Below are positions 38,332 through 46,871 of a DNA stretch of 64,000 nucleotides, piece after piece. Below the pieces are notes generated by a model. It was given only the letters and a program-made list of their open reading frames with translations. It was not told where the DNA came from and ran no database searches. Position 1 is the first letter of the stretch. The number at the start of each line of letters is the position of its first letter. The stretch is taken from assembly GCA_039105265.1 (NCBI GenBank), contig JAPFFF010000004.1:6801501-6865500 (forward strand). Direction: 5' to 3'. This DNA is from Tritrichomonas musculus (taxonomy: Eukaryota; Parabasalia; Tritrichomonadida; Tritrichomonadidae). Both the position numbers and the translations under genes were made by a program.

Positions 38332-39690
38332 ATGGAACAGCCGCAACAACAACAACAACAACAACAACAACAACGACAAGAAATAGATATTGATGATGAA
38401 CGGTTAAATAATTTCGATATAGATACAATTCCACAGCAATTATGGCGCCCACAAGCACAAGTACAAAGAGCACAGTTACCATCACAGTTTGCACCAGGAG
38501 CACAGTGGAACAAGACGCCTAGAGATAGAGATTTCAAGAGTTATGGACTTCCTAATTACATGGATCCTAGAAATGGCAATGTTCAAGAAATCATGGGCCA
38601 TACAAATACTGATGCAGACTTACTTACAATGTTTAATAAGCTCAATGGTACTGCCATTAAACCAGAAGACATGGATGAACTCTTTGGAACTACAGAACAA
38701 CAAAGAGCATATGCAAGACAGTGGTTAATAAAAGGTATAACAGAAAAGGTCAGCAGCATTAATCCAGGTGGTTTCACTTCTAAAGTTGGTATGGATGATC
38801 TTGCAAAATTAATCCTAAACATGAAACGTGATATCACTAGAGTAAAACAAGCAATATCTCCAGCAGGTGCAGATCATATGATCAAAAAACATAACTTAAA
38901 AGCAAAACCAAATGCAAAATGGTTTCTCAACAAAAAAGACCCCAATGGACCAGCAGAAATTACAAACTTGACTGATATCAACAATGATGGAATTCCTGAT
39001 GTTGTTGTATATAATTCAAGAAACCAACCTTTATACGTAAATGGCTACACAACTACAATCTCTAAATTCCCACATGACCTTGCTTACTACCAACAATTCC
39101 CACTAAGAAAAGACAGATCAGGAAATCCTAAGAATAAGTGGATTCGTGAACAATTTCATAACTTACACTATATTGATGATGACAGCAATGATCCTAGAAA
39201 TATTGGTAATGTTATGCCAGGCTATAGAGGATTTCCAGATGGTGTTAACACTACAGGCTACTCTGTTCGTAAAGCTAAGAGACTTTCACCATACCAGAGA
39301 TTCAGGAAATACCTTCTCGATAAAGAACTCATACTTAAGTATGCTATTGCTCCAATTCAGAATTTACCAGCAGAAGTTAAATTGCCTATTATTGCTAGAG
39401 CTACAGCACACTTATGGCAAACAGTATTTATTAATCCTATATTGAACAAATATGGTATAGATGGTAATAATCCTACCGCTGTTGCCAAAGCTAAGAAGGA
39501 TTGCAGAGATGAAATTGATGATATTGTGACTGGAAACATAAGTGACTTGTACTACGGAGATACACAAACCAAAACTAACACAAGAAATAACATCATTAAT
39601 ATACTCAAAACTACTATCATACAATACTGCCAAGCTAACAACATACCATTTGATCAAAATGCACAACCACCACCACAACGAAGAAGGTAA
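38332..39690 (+). CDS. Polinton conserved protein with poly-Gln N-terminus, 452 residues
   Basis: Begins MEQP followed by a Gln run, then a long domain containing NLTDINNDGIPDVVVYNS and VNGYTTTISKFP, a pattern I associate with conserved Maverick proteins of unsettled role (structural is likely). The C-terminal part is helical and ends with Pro/Arg. The ATG at 38332 is chosen over the frame's earlier start at 38191 because the upstream part is the 27-bp repeat. Confidence 0.65.
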   Translation: MEQPQQQQQQQQQQRQEIDIDDERLNNFDIDTIPQQLWRPQAQVQRAQLPSQFAPGAQWNKTPRDRDFKSYGLPNYMDPRNGNVQEIMGHTNTDADLLTMFNKLNGTAIKPEDMDELFGTTEQQRAYARQWLIKGITEKVSSINPGGFTSKVGMDDLAKLILNMKRDITRVKQAISPAGADHMIKKHNLKAKPNAKWFLNKKDPNGPAEITNLTDINNDGIPDVVVYNSRNQPLYVNGYTTTISKFPHDLAYYQQFPLRKDRSGNPKNKWIREQFHNLHYIDDDSNDPRNIGNVMPGYRGFPDGVNTTGYSVRKAKRLSPYQRFRKYLLDKELILKYAIAPIQNLPAEVKLPIIARATAHLWQTVFINPILNKYGIDGNNPTAVAKAKKDCRDEIDDIVTGNISDLYYGDTQTKTNTRNNIINILKTTIIQYCQANNIPFDQNAQPPPQRRR

Positions 39691-39698
39691 TAAGAAGG

Positions 39699-39815
39699 GA
39701 ACCATGAATGAGAGGAACCATAAATGAGAGGAACCATGAATGAGAGGAGCCATGAATGAGAGGAGCCATAAGTGAGAGGAACCATGAATGAGAAGGGAAC
39801 CATAAGTGAGAGTTA
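39699..39815. repeat. 16-bp-type direct repeats in a Polinton spacer
   Basis: Seven or so copies of GGAACCATGAATGAGA with small changes lie between the 452-residue gene and the ATPase gene. Confidence 0.85.
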
Positions 39816-39860
39816 TTTATTTTTGCCACTACTGTGCTTTCCCAATTTACCAACAGCAAA

Positions 39861-40670
39861 ATGAGTCTAGAAAAAGTTCATGACATAGTATCACAAGCAC
39901 TGGAGATAAACAAAAATAACTTATGTGGAAGTAGCATAGATGAAATCCACAATGATATAGATGTTCGCTACAACTCTGTGAATGTTATAGTAGGAAAACA
40001 GTCTATGGGAAAAACTGTGATAGCACTACAGGAAATCATTAAAATATCACTTCTAAGTACACATCATTTGTTAATATATGTTACGAAGAACGGAGATGAG
40101 AATGATAAGAGTTGGCAGTCACTGAAGACGTTCATTCAAATTCCATATATAGTAGTAAGTGAGAAAAATTGTAAGGATGCCATTCAAGAATTAATCTCTG
40201 CTAAAAACTTGTACTATATGATAAAGAGAGAGAATTTAGAGGAAAAAATAGATGATGGACAGATGGAGGATATGTTTCAAGTGTTGCACGTTCATGACTT
40301 CAGCAAAGACACCCTACATACTCTTATACTCTTTGATGATATAGCAAATTCAAAATTGTTCGCGGCACCAGAATCATATTTCTCACAACAACTACGACGC
40401 TGCAGACACACAAACATATCTTACTTCTTGCTGATTCAATCATGGAAAGGCCTCGCACCGCATATCAAGAACGAGATCACAACATTATTTATCTTCCCAT
40501 GCTTCAACAAACAGCAACTCCACTTCATATATTCACAGTCCGCGAGTAACTTAACTTTTGATGAATTCTATGATATGTACAAAACTATGTCAGAAATGAA
40601 AGATAAACGTCCTTATATGATAGTACATGTGACAGAAGGAGGAGAAACTATGGTGCGCGCACATTCATGA
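39861..40670 (+). CDS. Polinton DNA-packaging ATPase (A32/FtsK-HerA type)
   Basis: A protein of about 269 residues with Walker A VGKQSMGKT near residue 48, Walker B LILFDD near residue 155 and a sensor-like strand (ISYFLLIQSW). This arrangement is that of the genome-packaging ATPases shared by Polintons, virophages and NCLDV, which drive DNA into preformed capsids. The ATG at 39861 gives the usual spacing to the P-loop. Its end overlaps the end of the convergent 103-residue gene. Confidence 0.9.
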   Translation: MSLEKVHDIVSQALEINKNNLCGSSIDEIHNDIDVRYNSVNVIVGKQSMGKTVIALQEIIKISLLSTHHLLIYVTKNGDENDKSWQSLKTFIQIPYIVVSEKNCKDAIQELISAKNLYYMIKRENLEEKIDDGQMEDMFQVLHVHDFSKDTLHTLILFDDIANSKLFAAPESYFSQQLRRCRHTNISYFLLIQSWKGLAPHIKNEITTLFIFPCFNKQQLHFIYSQSASNLTFDEFYDMYKTMSEMKDKRPYMIVHVTEGGETMVRAHS

Positions 40671-40976
40671 TTTATCTTGTGGAGGATTTAAGAATTGTAT
40701 GATCCTATTTATTGTCTCTTTCATTTGGCGTATCTCTTCTTGTACATTCATTTCTGGTTCCTCCTCGTGCTTCTTCTCCTCGTGCTTCTTCAACATTAAA
40801 ACATCTTTGATTTTGGTAATTCTGTAACCTTTGATGTGGTAGAGCTTGTTGAGTTTGTGAGTTGTGGTGCTGTCTATTTCTTCTTTATGCTTGTTGTAGA
40901 ATAAGTTGAACTCATCTGGGGAATCAAACTCTTTGATATAATTTGTGATAGGTTGGAGTATTTTAATTTCTGACAT
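40665..40976 (-). CDS. Polinton small conserved protein, 103 residues
   Basis: Contains EFNLFYNKHKEEIDSTTTHK and NKLYHIKGYRITKIKD, a recognisable small-protein pattern in Maverick-like elements, then an acidic/His-rich linker and a C-terminal amphipathic helix. Possibly a regulatory or DNA-binding protein. The ATG at 40976 is preferred because the extra N-terminal residues of the longer frame are hydrophobic and unsupported. Confidence 0.6.
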   Translation of the reverse strand: MSEIKILQPITNYIKEFDSPDEFNLFYNKHKEEIDSTTTHKLNKLYHIKGYRITKIKDVLMLKKHEEKKHEEEPEMNVQEEIRQMKETINRIIQFLNPPQDKS

Positions 40977-41131
40977 CTTTAATAAGAACAAAAATGATAA
41001 TAACAAATGTTCTTCTTTCATGTTTAATCATAGTTGAGTTTTTACGATTGTGTGTGGAAATTTATTCTGTACTCCCTGATGAAGATCCGCCACTAGATGA
41101 AGAAGTGAGAAAAAAATTGTACTGCTGATAT

Positions 41132-41265
41132 GGAAAAACATTGATGATATGACATATTGTGCAAAAACATTGATGAGATGACAGATTGTGCAAAAACATT
41201 AGTGAGATGACAGATTGTGCAAAAACATTATGAGATGACAGATTGTGCAAAAACATTAATGATAG
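41132..41265. repeat. 28-bp-type direct repeats in a Polinton spacer
   Basis: Five imperfect copies of GAGATGACAGATTGTGCAAA plus AACATTAAT lie between the 103-residue and the pVI-like gene. Confidence 0.85.
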
Positions 41266-41285
41266 AAGTCAGTCGGAATTCAGAC

Positions 41286-41540
41286 CTACTTCAACATAGG
41301 GACATCAAATCTGTTTACATTTCTGACCCCAATTGCATTTGTTCCGCTGCTATTTTTGTCTCCATTTGCCCAAGAATCTGCTTTGTCTGCAAAATTGCCT
41401 ATAGTATTGAGAACATTTCCGACTGTACCACCGAAGACTGGAGCTACTGCTTTTGCTACTTTGGATACTATTGGTGCTGCTTTACTTACTACATTTTTAA
41501 CGCCTTTTGCTATCTTTTTGAAGAAACTTCCGAAAGCCAT
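41286..41540 (-). CDS. Polinton pVI-like minor capsid protein
   Basis: An 84-residue protein starting MAFGSFFKKIAKGVKNVV, an amphipathic, membrane-active-looking helix, followed by Ala/Val/Lys-rich helix and a Gly-rich centre. This is the character of adenovirus pVI-like minor capsid proteins of Polintons. It is divergent from the major capsid gene, with 42 bases between starts. Confidence 0.7.
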   Translation of the reverse strand: MAFGSFFKKIAKGVKNVVSKAAPIVSKVAKAVAPVFGGTVGNVLNTIGNFADKADSWANGDKNSSGTNAIGVRNVNRFDVPMLK

Positions 41541-41582
41541 GATTTTGAATTCGTGGAAAAAGATACTTTTTTTGAAACTGAA

Positions 41583-43511
41583 ATGACATACTACAACGCT
41601 CAAACCAAGAATTTAGGAAATGATGAAGGTGACGTACTAGGGTTCTTCCAAAATAAGATGCGCAATTTAATACAGAAAAACGGTGGCGACAATTCTTTCT
41701 CATTCATTATGGAAGAGTTTAAAGACAAAGACGCTCCACTCCCTGTTGGAACCAAGACCAGAATCAAGCTCACACATTCAGGACACACAATAACACAAAT
41801 AGAAAAATCATTCTCAACTATACTCCTCGACTTCAGAATTAAATTGTCAGACCCTATAGATGTTTCAGCAGATAAGAACAAACTCATGAAAATCTTCGTA
41901 GGCTTCAAAAATGCTGTGGAATTCTATGAGGACTGTAGATTCTGGATAAATGACAAACTCCTCTCTGCATACAGGCAAGATGAACTACAAAGGGAATCAT
42001 TTGCGTATAACAGTATCAAGCCTAGAGATGCCAAAGCTTCTAGTAAATTCAGTCATAGTATCTGGGAAAACGTTGCACAATACTCACCATCTGTCTGTGG
42101 AACCTACATTGATTTAGTAGACATTGCTGATGGACAGCCACATACATTCACTATTGAACTCACAATTCCATTTACAGATCAACTTGTACTTCAGGCTTGG
42201 CAACTCTACCCTAATGCTATCTGTGGTGAAATAGAAGAGGAAGTCAAAACAAGTCTTCGCGCAATGGTATGGTGTCAAGTAAATCCAAATATTGTAAAAG
42301 AAACATTGCAGTTTTTGGAGGATAAAGAAATTACAGAACAAATTCCAGCAGTAGTTCCAATCTCACGCAAGTTCACACAAGTAGGTAGACCATCAAATAT
42401 AGTCGTTCATTACTCAGAAAAGCCAGCATCAAATCAAGTCTTACACATTAAGTACCAAAGACTACACGCAGGAAAAGCTTACACAGATACAGATCCAGCT
42501 AGTAGGGCAGACACACATAATGATGAAGCAGAACCTTTGACGATAGACTTCCATTATACAGAAGCCGACTACACTAAATATGGAGTAACAAAGGACGACA
42601 TCAATAAAGCTTCATTTGCGATTATGATAGCTGCTGCCAATCCTGATTATGTTCTCAATGCTGGAGATGATGTGAAAATCATAAGTGAAGAAGTAGAAGG
42701 TGCTTTAATTACTGATGTTAAGAAGAGCGACGACAATATCAACCTCAGTGTTGGAAAAATCACCCTTGATGTCCTCGGTGGTACAATACAATTGGGACGT
42801 AGCAACTTGGCAGGATTTGGACTAAAAGAAGAAACATATCAAGGTTTAGTTCGAGAATTACAAACACCATTGCTAGTACCTGCGCAAGAACTAACTCGAG
42901 AAATCTTTGAGGGAAGTGCTAAGGTAAATGGACTTGAAATCTCTAAGTCTGTACCTCTTCGTAACGCCACTAACATTACCATGATGTTTCCAAAATCGCC
43001 GGCAGACATCACCTGCTTTGATAATATTATGTACAGAAATGTTCAGCTCATCGTAAATAAAAGAACATACCCAGATACTGAATTCAGTGATACGTGTGCA
43101 GCAAGGTTCTACCAACATCAACTTATTGCAAATGAACTCGACGGAACTTTAGAAGCAACCCAAGAATTTGAGGACTCCTTCACGCAACCTCTTAATGATC
43201 CTGTTACTGGAAAACGTTATACCAATTGCAGGAGTGATGGTACTTCTTTTGGTATCAATTTCCAAATGGAGAGAAGTAATGCTGGCTATGTCTTTGATGG
43301 TATCGATACGGGCTCAACATCTATTACAGTCACATTTAGAGGACAACCAATGTACCAAGGAGAGAACGACACATACTTTATACCAGACCCTGACTATCCA
43401 GATCAACACCCACCTGCACCAGAAGCTTGGATTTGCAGCGATACATACTGGACATGGAGCACAAATGGTGTAGAGTATTATGCTGTAGGTGTCCCTGCTG
43501 GATATGAGTAA
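41583..43511 (+). CDS. Polinton major capsid protein (double jelly-roll type)
   Basis: A 642-residue beta-rich protein in the usual place next to the minor capsid and ATPase genes. Two successive beta-sandwich-like halves are apparent, with phrases such as HTFTIELTIPFTDQL and ATNITMMFPKSPADIT, followed by a Pro/Asp-rich C-terminal end. Size and neighbours match the double jelly-roll capsid proteins of Polintons, which form an icosahedral shell. The ATG at 41583 avoids overlap with the divergent minor capsid gene. Confidence 0.8.
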   Translation: MTYYNAQTKNLGNDEGDVLGFFQNKMRNLIQKNGGDNSFSFIMEEFKDKDAPLPVGTKTRIKLTHSGHTITQIEKSFSTILLDFRIKLSDPIDVSADKNKLMKIFVGFKNAVEFYEDCRFWINDKLLSAYRQDELQRESFAYNSIKPRDAKASSKFSHSIWENVAQYSPSVCGTYIDLVDIADGQPHTFTIELTIPFTDQLVLQAWQLYPNAICGEIEEEVKTSLRAMVWCQVNPNIVKETLQFLEDKEITEQIPAVVPISRKFTQVGRPSNIVVHYSEKPASNQVLHIKYQRLHAGKAYTDTDPASRADTHNDEAEPLTIDFHYTEADYTKYGVTKDDINKASFAIMIAAANPDYVLNAGDDVKIISEEVEGALITDVKKSDDNINLSVGKITLDVLGGTIQLGRSNLAGFGLKEETYQGLVRELQTPLLVPAQELTREIFEGSAKVNGLEISKSVPLRNATNITMMFPKSPADITCFDNIMYRNVQLIVNKRTYPDTEFSDTCAARFYQHQLIANELDGTLEATQEFEDSFTQPLNDPVTGKRYTNCRSDGTSFGINFQMERSNAGYVFDGIDTGSTSITVTFRGQPMYQGENDTYFIPDPDYPDQHPPAPEAWICSDTYWTWSTNGVEYYAVGVPAGYE

Positions 43512-43596
43512 GTGGTGGAATCTCATTAATGTTGACTTTTGATGGTTTTTATTTTTGTTTAATTATTTTTGAATTTTATCTCATGTACAAAAATAG

Positions 43597-44115
43597 ATGA
43601 CAACAGAAATGACAAACTCACGAATAACAATAACACCGAAGAACATTGAGAAGTATAACATTTATTGGAATTATAGATGCTTATCACCAACTGCAATCAT
43701 GAATGTATTAAAGCAGAACTTCCCCTCTCGTTATTTCAACACTGAATCCTCCACTCATGTTTTCATAAATAAACATTCAACGATGCCAGATCATTTTGCT
43801 AAACCTAATCGTGATAGTTGTAATGTAGAAGTAAGTTGTATCTCATTGTCTAATCATGAAATTATTTCCAATCATGAGGTATCAATGCTGTTTAATTGTG
43901 GAATGTTATTCATTAGAGTTACGAAGAGTGAAAAGTGGATGCGAAAATATGGTATGTCATATGTTATAATCAACAATCAAATCACTGAAACTGAATCATT
44001 TTCGTACTATCCATCAAGCTATTCCAATATGTTGAAACCACCAACAGAAAAAGAAATACGAGAACAAAAAGAAAAGAGAAGTTTTAATATAGTCCTTAAT
44101 CATATTCAACCGTGA
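43597..44115 (+). CDS. Polinton unassigned protein, 172 residues
   Basis: Last gene before the right terminal repeat. It has several Cys and His (CNVEVSCISLSNHEIISNHE), a hydrophobic strand (MLFNCGMLFIRV) and a Lys/Glu-rich C-terminal helix. No family recognised; I considered a protease and found no convincing motif. Confidence 0.55.
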   Translation: MTTEMTNSRITITPKNIEKYNIYWNYRCLSPTAIMNVLKQNFPSRYFNTESSTHVFINKHSTMPDHFAKPNRDSCNVEVSCISLSNHEIISNHEVSMLFNCGMLFIRVTKSEKWMRKYGMSYVIINNQITETESFSYYPSSYSNMLKPPTEKEIREQKEKRSFNIVLNHIQP

Positions 44116-44122
44116 AACCTAT

Positions 44123-44451
44123 AAATGAGAATTATTTTTATGCGCAATACAGGGTCCGAAATCATCTACCTTTAATTACATATGAAAACACTAATGAAAA
44201 CCCCGCACAAGTCCATCAATTTATCTCGCATATGTAATTCGATAAAATGGCGATCATTCAATGACGTTGATTTTGATTTTGAAAACGGTCCTGAGCATTG
44301 TTTTTGAGAAATCACGCCTATTGAAGATAATATTGGAGAAAGATATAAGAATTGTATCGAAAGTTTAACAGTTGTACTTGCGCTAGGCGGACGACGTTAA
44401 AAAGGGGGAGTGAGGACTTCGGTCCGAAATCACCCTTTTTATCATACTACT
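44123..44451 (-). repeat. Polinton right terminal inverted repeat
   Basis: Mirror of 28135-28463; no difference was found when the two were read against each other. Confidence 0.95.
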
Positions 44452-44518
44452 ATATTTATGTTTATATATTTTGTGAAATTTCTTTGAATTTTTTCATACA
44501 AATTGGATAGGATATTAT

Positions 44519-45592
44519 ATGGTCCTATTCAGCCAAATTTTAACCAGTTTTCATAACAGCATTAAAAATGCCATTAATTCCTTAACCGAAAGCAAGAAAA
44601 ATTTTTTCATCGTACTATTAAAATTTTTCATTTTCAATTTGGTTTGGGTGATTTCATATATATATTATTCATTCGATCCAATTTTCAATTTACCATTATC
44701 TACTATATCAACTTCAGTTTTTTTCAACATTTTAAACAATTTTTCAAAGTATTTCGATATTTATTGTCAAATCCTTCAATTTTTAGGCGAGGAAATAGGT
44801 AATTTTTTATCAATGGCAATAAGCAATAAATTATTACGATATTATTTATATTGTTTTGATTTTGTCAAAAGATCATTTGCATTATTAATTAATATAAATA
44901 CGGAAGATTTCAAATTTTGCACGTGGAAACTATTTTCAACCCAACTTAATCTATTTTTAATTTCTTTTTTCCCTTTACTTGTATTTATCCAATATTTCAC
45001 TTCGAAAGTCATTTTTGTGATATTTAATTGTTTTGCTTTTCTCTTCATAATTTTATATAATTTGTGTTTATTAAATAATAAAATCAAACCGATATTTATG
45101 GAGATAGCTAATTTGTTATTTCGTTTTATATCTATGATATTTGATATAATTAAATGTATAGTTGGATTTATACCAAAATTTATATTGCTATGTTTTTCTT
45201 TTTACTTTTTCAGAGTTTTTTTCAAAGCATATTTGCAATCAGCTTTATATTCATTAATTTTTTTTGTTATTTATTGTGTTTATCAATTTTGTATTGAAAA
45301 GATATCATCGAATAAATTGAATTACTATAGCATTACTTGGATGTTTTACTTCTTGCATAAAAAAATAATTGTTTTGGCAGTTTGGTGGAGATTTTTCAGT
45401 TGTAAATCTGTTTACCAAACTTTTTCAAATAAATCAAATGAAGGATTCAATCTTCTTCAATTGATTTATCTGTTCATTCAAATTGTTCGTATCGTAATCA
45501 ATGTTTGTGAAATTTGTTCTTATGTATATAAAGGAGAATCAAAAAGAATTCGAAGTGAAGAAATAATTGCTGCTATTTTGTTTCCAATTTAA
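44519..45592 (+). CDS. polytopic membrane protein, unassigned
   Basis: This 357-residue protein is dominated by Phe, Ile, Leu and Tyr and has about six or seven hydrophobic segments. Clear ones begin near residues 28 (FFIVLLKFFIFNLVWVISY), 143 (LISFFPLLVFIQYF), 160 (VIFVIFNCFAFLFIILY), 230 (FILLCFSFYFF) and 245 (LIFFVIYCVYQFCI), with a further one near 310. No transporter or channel signature is visible. The ATG lies only 68 bases from the right end of the Polinton; a TCAT word about 24 bases upstream may be its Inr, so the insertion left the core promoter but replaced all sequence further upstream. Confidence 0.7.
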   Translation: MVLFSQILTSFHNSIKNAINSLTESKKNFFIVLLKFFIFNLVWVISYIYYSFDPIFNLPLSTISTSVFFNILNNFSKYFDIYCQILQFLGEEIGNFLSMAISNKLLRYYLYCFDFVKRSFALLININTEDFKFCTWKLFSTQLNLFLISFFPLLVFIQYFTSKVIFVIFNCFAFLFIILYNLCLLNNKIKPIFMEIANLLFRFISMIFDIIKCIVGFIPKFILLCFSFYFFRVFFKAYLQSALYSLIFFVIYCVYQFCIEKISSNKLNYYSITWMFYFLHKKIIVLAVWWRFFSCKSVYQTFSNKSNEGFNLLQLIYLFIQIVRIVINVCEICSYVYKGESKRIRSEEIIAAILFPI

Positions 45593-45645
45593 GGAAGTAG
45601 TATTATAATGATTATTATTGATTGCAAAAAAAAAAATTTTGGCTA

Positions 45646-45970
45646 TAGTCTACTGGAAAACCCCCCTACCAATGGAAAACCCCCTACCATTTTTATTCAC
45701 CTATTTTTGGCCTTTAATGGTGGCAAAAAGTACGTTGGTGGAAAACCCACCTACCATTTTCTATTCAATTTTTCGATAAAAAAATTGAATAGATTGCATT
45801 TTTAAATACTAATATCTAAATATAAAATAAACATTTTTTAAATAATAATAATTATTTTATCAAATGAACATTTTATCTATATGTATATATGATATTATGA
45901 TTCTAACTCCTTTATATAGAGATTTGGTAGGGGGGTTTTCCATTTGGTAGGGGGGTTTTACTCTAGACTA
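45646..45970. mobile_element. 325-bp inverted-repeat element with C/G-run ends
   Basis: The left end (TAGTCTACTGGAAAACCCCC, then two CCCCCCTACCA blocks) and the right end form an inverted repeat of about 45-50 bp with a few mismatches. TA stands on both sides (45644-45645 and 45971-45972), so a Tc1/mariner-like MITE is the best reading. An internal GGTGGAAAACCCACCTACCA near 45738 is a third version of the same motif. No coding capacity. Confidence 0.65.
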
Positions 45971-45979
45971 TATTTGAAC

Positions 45980-45991
45980 GGGGGGGGGGGG
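45980..45991 (+). repeat. poly-G run of 12
   Basis: A pure G run followed by TTTCCATTT, which looks like a further degenerate copy of the GGGGGGTTTTCCATTT motif of the adjacent element. G runs of this length are exceptional in such A+T-rich DNA. Confidence 0.85.
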
Positions 45992-46860
45992 TTTCCATTT
46001 AATGATATATAATAAGTGATGATATTTATGATTTCATAATCAATTTCTTCTTTAAACTAAATTTCAGATAGATTTGACTTTTTTTTTATGATCTTATTAT
46101 CAAAAAAGAATGATCTATTTGAGAAAGCTTCCATTTTTTTTAATAGAAAGTCTCTAAATCACAATAATTGAGTAATTAAACATATGTTCTAAGCCTTTTT
46201 TTTTTATTTTGATTTATATGATTAAACATTGATTGTAATCATTTTTGATATTTTTTTTTGGGTGTAATTTTTTAGCACGTTGCTGCAGCACAGAGAACTT
46301 TTTGTATGCTTATATGGTTTAAATAAACTTTTTGAGAAATCAAAATTAATGATTTTTAAACAAAAAAGCATGACCCCCATTTCATGCTTTTTTATTCCTT
46401 TAATACTGATTTTAACCATTAAATCCTAAATTATATCAATTTAGGAAGCCCATTAAGCCATTTGATTATCTAAATCAACAATTTTTAAGAAAAAATATTA
46501 ATCAAATAATAATCTCATTTTTGAAAATTTTCGATTATTTCGCGTTTAACATATTCTCTAAATGGCATAAATTAAAAAATCAATAAAAAATACAAGGAAC
46601 TTTTAATCTTTTCTATGTATAATAAAGCTAGAAAAATGGACGATTATTTTCTTCTGAAAAAGTTGCATGTGCTATAAAGAATTCTTCTTTTTTTTTTTAA
46701 AGTAAATTTTTTTTCATAAAATCATTTCAATAATATATATATGTAAATAATTTATCTTCGAACTTCGAAGTTCGAAGAGTTTTATATTTTGCAGAATAAT
46801 ACAAATAAAGAAAAATTTATATTTGACCAAATATCGCTTCAAACATTATTTGGCAAATAA
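45992..46860. other. intergenic, A+T-rich, no gene seen
   Basis: About 870 bases; I found no supported gene, RNA or element here. A palindromic word TTCGAACTTCGAAGTTCGAA lies near 46756. Confidence 0.5.
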
Positions 46861-46866
46861 TCATTT
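46861..46866 (+). promoter_or_regulatory. putative Inr element of the DUF3447 gene
   Basis: TCATTT lies five bases before the ATG at 46872 and supports that start codon over the in-frame TTG at 46866. Confidence 0.45.
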
Positions 46867-46871
46867 TGAAA

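Larger units (their letters stand above)
28135..44451. mobile_element. Maverick/Polinton element, looks whole
   Basis: The element is 16,317 bp long. It has 329-bp terminal inverted repeats (28135-28463 and 44123-44451) that read as identical by eye, ends beginning AGTAGTATG, and ATATT directly outside both ends (28130-28134, 44452-44456), consistent with the 5-6 bp duplications of this class. It carries about twelve open genes, including protein-primed DNA polymerase, integrase, packaging ATPase and major capsid protein. I did not recognise a separate adenain-like protease gene. It lies in the spacer between two divergent host genes and seems to have broken neither. Identical termini and open genes point to a very recent insertion. 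Confidence 0.95.

Noticed and set aside
41217-41582. upstream part of the capsid-protein frame
   Set aside because: It overlaps the divergent pVI-like gene and includes spacer repeats; 41583 is the better start.
46222-46419. 65-residue minus-strand open frame
   Set aside because: No domain, no Inr-like word and ordinary A+T-rich composition; probably chance.
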